A DNA stretch of 5,784 nucleotides from Chloroflexota bacterium. GTDB lineage: Bacteria; Chloroflexota; Dehalococcoidia; Dehalococcoidales; RBG-16-60-22. The stretch is from the NCBI GenBank assembly GCA_025358235.1, contig JANYKH010000222.1:1-5784 (forward strand). The letters run 5' to 3'. A program made the position numbers and the translations under genes. The notes beneath the pieces are model-generated. The model was given only the letters and a program-made list of their open reading frames with translations. It was not told the origin of the DNA and ran no database searches. Below are positions 5,091-5,784 of the stretch, piece after piece. The number at the start of each line of letters is the position of its first letter. Within the stretch, counting starts at the first letter, position 1.

Positions 5091-5121
5091 AAAAAGGGGG
5101 AGCCGAAAGGCCCCCCTTTTT
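5091..5121 (+). terminator. Strong intrinsic terminator after thiE
   Basis: AAAAAGGGGG (5091-5100) pairs with CCCCCTTTTT (5112-5121). Inside it, GCC (5102-5104) pairs with GGC (5109-5111) around a GAAA tetraloop, with A5101 bulged. The right arm supplies the T-run, and the A-run on the left makes it potentially active in both directions. It ends the thiamine unit 24 nt after the thiE stop. Confidence 0.92.
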
Positions 5122-5140
5122 GATTTGTCTTTGGACTAAA

Positions 5141-5200
5141 TTACCACTGGACAAACATGGGAATGTTTGCCATTCCATGCTTACGTGGCAGTGGGTGTAA
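5141..5200 (+). other. Structured non-coding element with alternative hairpins
   Basis: The stretch downstream of the thiE terminator (5122-5256) has no gene, but this part is rich in pairing. An outer stem is CCACTG (5144-5149) with CAGTGG (5189-5194). Inside it are two competing stems: CAAACAT (5152-5158) with ATGTTTG (5163-5169) around GGGA, and CATGGGAATG (5156-5165) with CATTCCATG (5171-5179), which has one bulged G. The pairings are read directly. I recognise no known RNA family, and the function is unknown. It could be a degenerate mobile-element end or an RNA leader. Confidence 0.4.
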
Positions 5201-5256
5201 ATTAATTTTCACGGTACGATGATAGTTCAATGGTCTAGGGCTGTCAACCATCGTTG

Positions 5257-5607
5257 TCATTTGGGTGGAGGAATAGGGACAGGTGTTTGACAGAAAGAGC
5301 TATCCTTTTCACCGATATTAAGACAAATTACTTCAGGGCCAGCCCATCCAGTCGAACGCCCGGCTTGAGTAATGTGCCATCCTATCGTATTGCGGCCAGG
5401 TTGCTTGAAAATAACCTGCTTGGAAAAAGTCACTGGTATGCCGGCCTTCAAGTCTCCTTGCCATTGCGGGTCACCTGATATTATTGAAGCCCCAAGAGGC
5501 AATAAAAACTGTACCGTTAGGCTAGGAAAATCGGCTTGTGACTTTATCGTGCAATTTAGATCGGCAGGTTCGTTTAGCAAAGGGAGGCGATTGAAAACCA
5601 AACTCAC
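5257..5607 (-). pseudogene. C-terminal fragment of a beta-sandwich-like protein of unknown function
   Basis: An open frame of about 116 codons reads leftwards to a TGA at 5259..5257. The protein has alternating hydrophobic strands: LVFNRLPLLNEPADLNCTIK, then PSLTVQFLLPLGASIISG, WQGDLKAGIPVTFSKQV and NTIGWHI. It ends in a proline-rich tail (PVPIPPPK). This layout resembles an immunoglobulin-like or beta-sandwich domain of cell-surface proteins. The first possible start is GTG at 5607, in the middle of what should be a longer protein. A TAA stop lies 9 nt upstream in the same frame, no Shine-Dalgarno site is present, and the preceding bases read in another frame as a ketosynthase start. It is most likely the 3' part of a gene joined to foreign sequence. 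Little more can be said about its function. Confidence 0.5.
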
Positions 5608-5716
5608 TTGTGGCGATTAAACCCGAACGGTCACCCGACAATAAACGTTTTAATATTTCAGAACGAGAATTACCCACCGCACACAACAAACCGACATCAT
5701 TCAGATAAAGTTTCAT
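5600..5716 (-). pseudogene. 5' fragment of a FabF-like beta-ketoacyl-ACP synthase
   Basis: From ATG at 5716..5714 the protein begins MKLYLNDVGLLCAVGNSR and continues to GDRSGLIATSEF, about 39 residues. This matches the N-terminal strand, G-x-x-x-A-x-G-N loop and following helix of FabF/KS-II enzymes, and most recalls the ketosynthases of aryl polyene clusters. After about residue 39 the frame loses ketosynthase character and becomes an out-of-frame reading of the beta-sandwich fragment, stopping at 5522. The active-site Cys and His residues are therefore missing. Local GC is about 35%, well below the rest of the window. It is a truncated gene or a mis-joined sequence; the ketosynthase assignment is by pattern only. 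Confidence 0.5.
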
Positions 5717-5783
5717 AACTGACGGTTTTAATATGTAGCGTGTAATGATAGCGGTGATTAATCACCGTGACTGATTTAGCCCA
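5697..5783 (-). CDS. C-terminal end of an unidentified gene overlapping the ketosynthase start
   Basis: Entering from the right edge, one frame stays open for 28 codons (WAKSVTVINHRYHY onward, ending ETLSE) and stops at TGA 5699..5697, overlapping the ketosynthase ATG by 20 nt. Such an overlap is typical of tightly packed operons. In aryl polyene clusters a small DUF3261-type lipoprotein often precedes a ketosynthase, which would fit, but 28 residues are too few to identify it. The frame may also be open by chance. Confidence 0.3.
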   Translation of the reverse strand, partial: WAKSVTVINHRYHYTLHIKTVSYETLSE

Positions 5784-5784
5784 C

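Noticed and set aside
5254..5478. Plus-strand open frame in the right-hand region
   Set aside because: No ribosome binding site and no recognisable motif; the opposite strand gives a much more protein-like sequence.
1..5784. tRNA or rRNA genes
   Set aside because: No cloverleaf with a GGTTCRANTCC T-arm and no conserved rRNA segment was seen in reading the window; the TTCGAGT at 2848-2854 lies in the repeat and lacks the surrounding tRNA structure.

Overview
The window looks like chromosomal DNA of an uncultured bacterium, most likely a Chloroflexota (Dehalococcoidia-like) lineage. This is inferred from three things: an ECF sigma factor followed with a 4-nt overlap by a protein whose visible N-terminus resembles the DUF5667 type, the style of the RimI and beta-sandwich proteins, and GA/CT-rich intergenic repeats. 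GC content is moderate (about 50-58% in sampled gene lines). It falls to about 35% in the last ~150 bases, where the sequence appears to change origin.

Layout. (1) 1-766, minus strand: an ECF sigma factor gene (GTG start) and the truncated start of its DUF5667-like partner; the sigma leader carries two mutually exclusive hairpins. (2) 947-2812, plus strand: rimI (GNAT acetyltransferase for ribosomal protein S18) and a group I cysteine desulfurase (nifS/iscS type), both starting at TTG and each with a plausible extended -10 promoter. (3) 2813-3169: about 360 bases with an inverted pair of GA/CT-rich repeats, a promoter, a TPP riboswitch and its intrinsic terminator. (4) 3170-5066, plus strand: a PurM/HypE-superfamily (AIR synthase-like) protein controlled by the riboswitch, then thiE (thiamine phosphate synthase), separated by a 196-base spacer holding another copy of the dispersed repeat and a separate hairpin. 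A strong intrinsic terminator ends the unit at 5091-5121. (5) 5122-5784: a structured non-coding stretch, then minus-strand gene fragments. These are a C-terminal beta-sandwich-like piece (5257-5607) that abruptly replaces the 5' end of a FabF-like ketosynthase gene (start 5716), which itself overlaps the end of another gene (stop at 5697).

How the genes fit together. The best-supported functional unit is the thiamine module. A TPP-sensing terminator riboswitch controls a HypE-like ATP-binding-fold protein that lacks the HypE cysteine tail and lies next to ThiE. ThiE makes thiamine monophosphate, and the PurM superfamily includes the kinase ThiL that phosphorylates it, so the HypE-like protein is a candidate non-canonical thiamine monophosphate kinase or another thiamine enzyme. 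The cysteine desulfurase upstream could supply sulfur for Fe-S clusters, tRNA thiolation or thiazole, but it has its own promoter.

The right end (about 5600-5784) looks like a recombination scar or an assembly chimera and should be read with caution.
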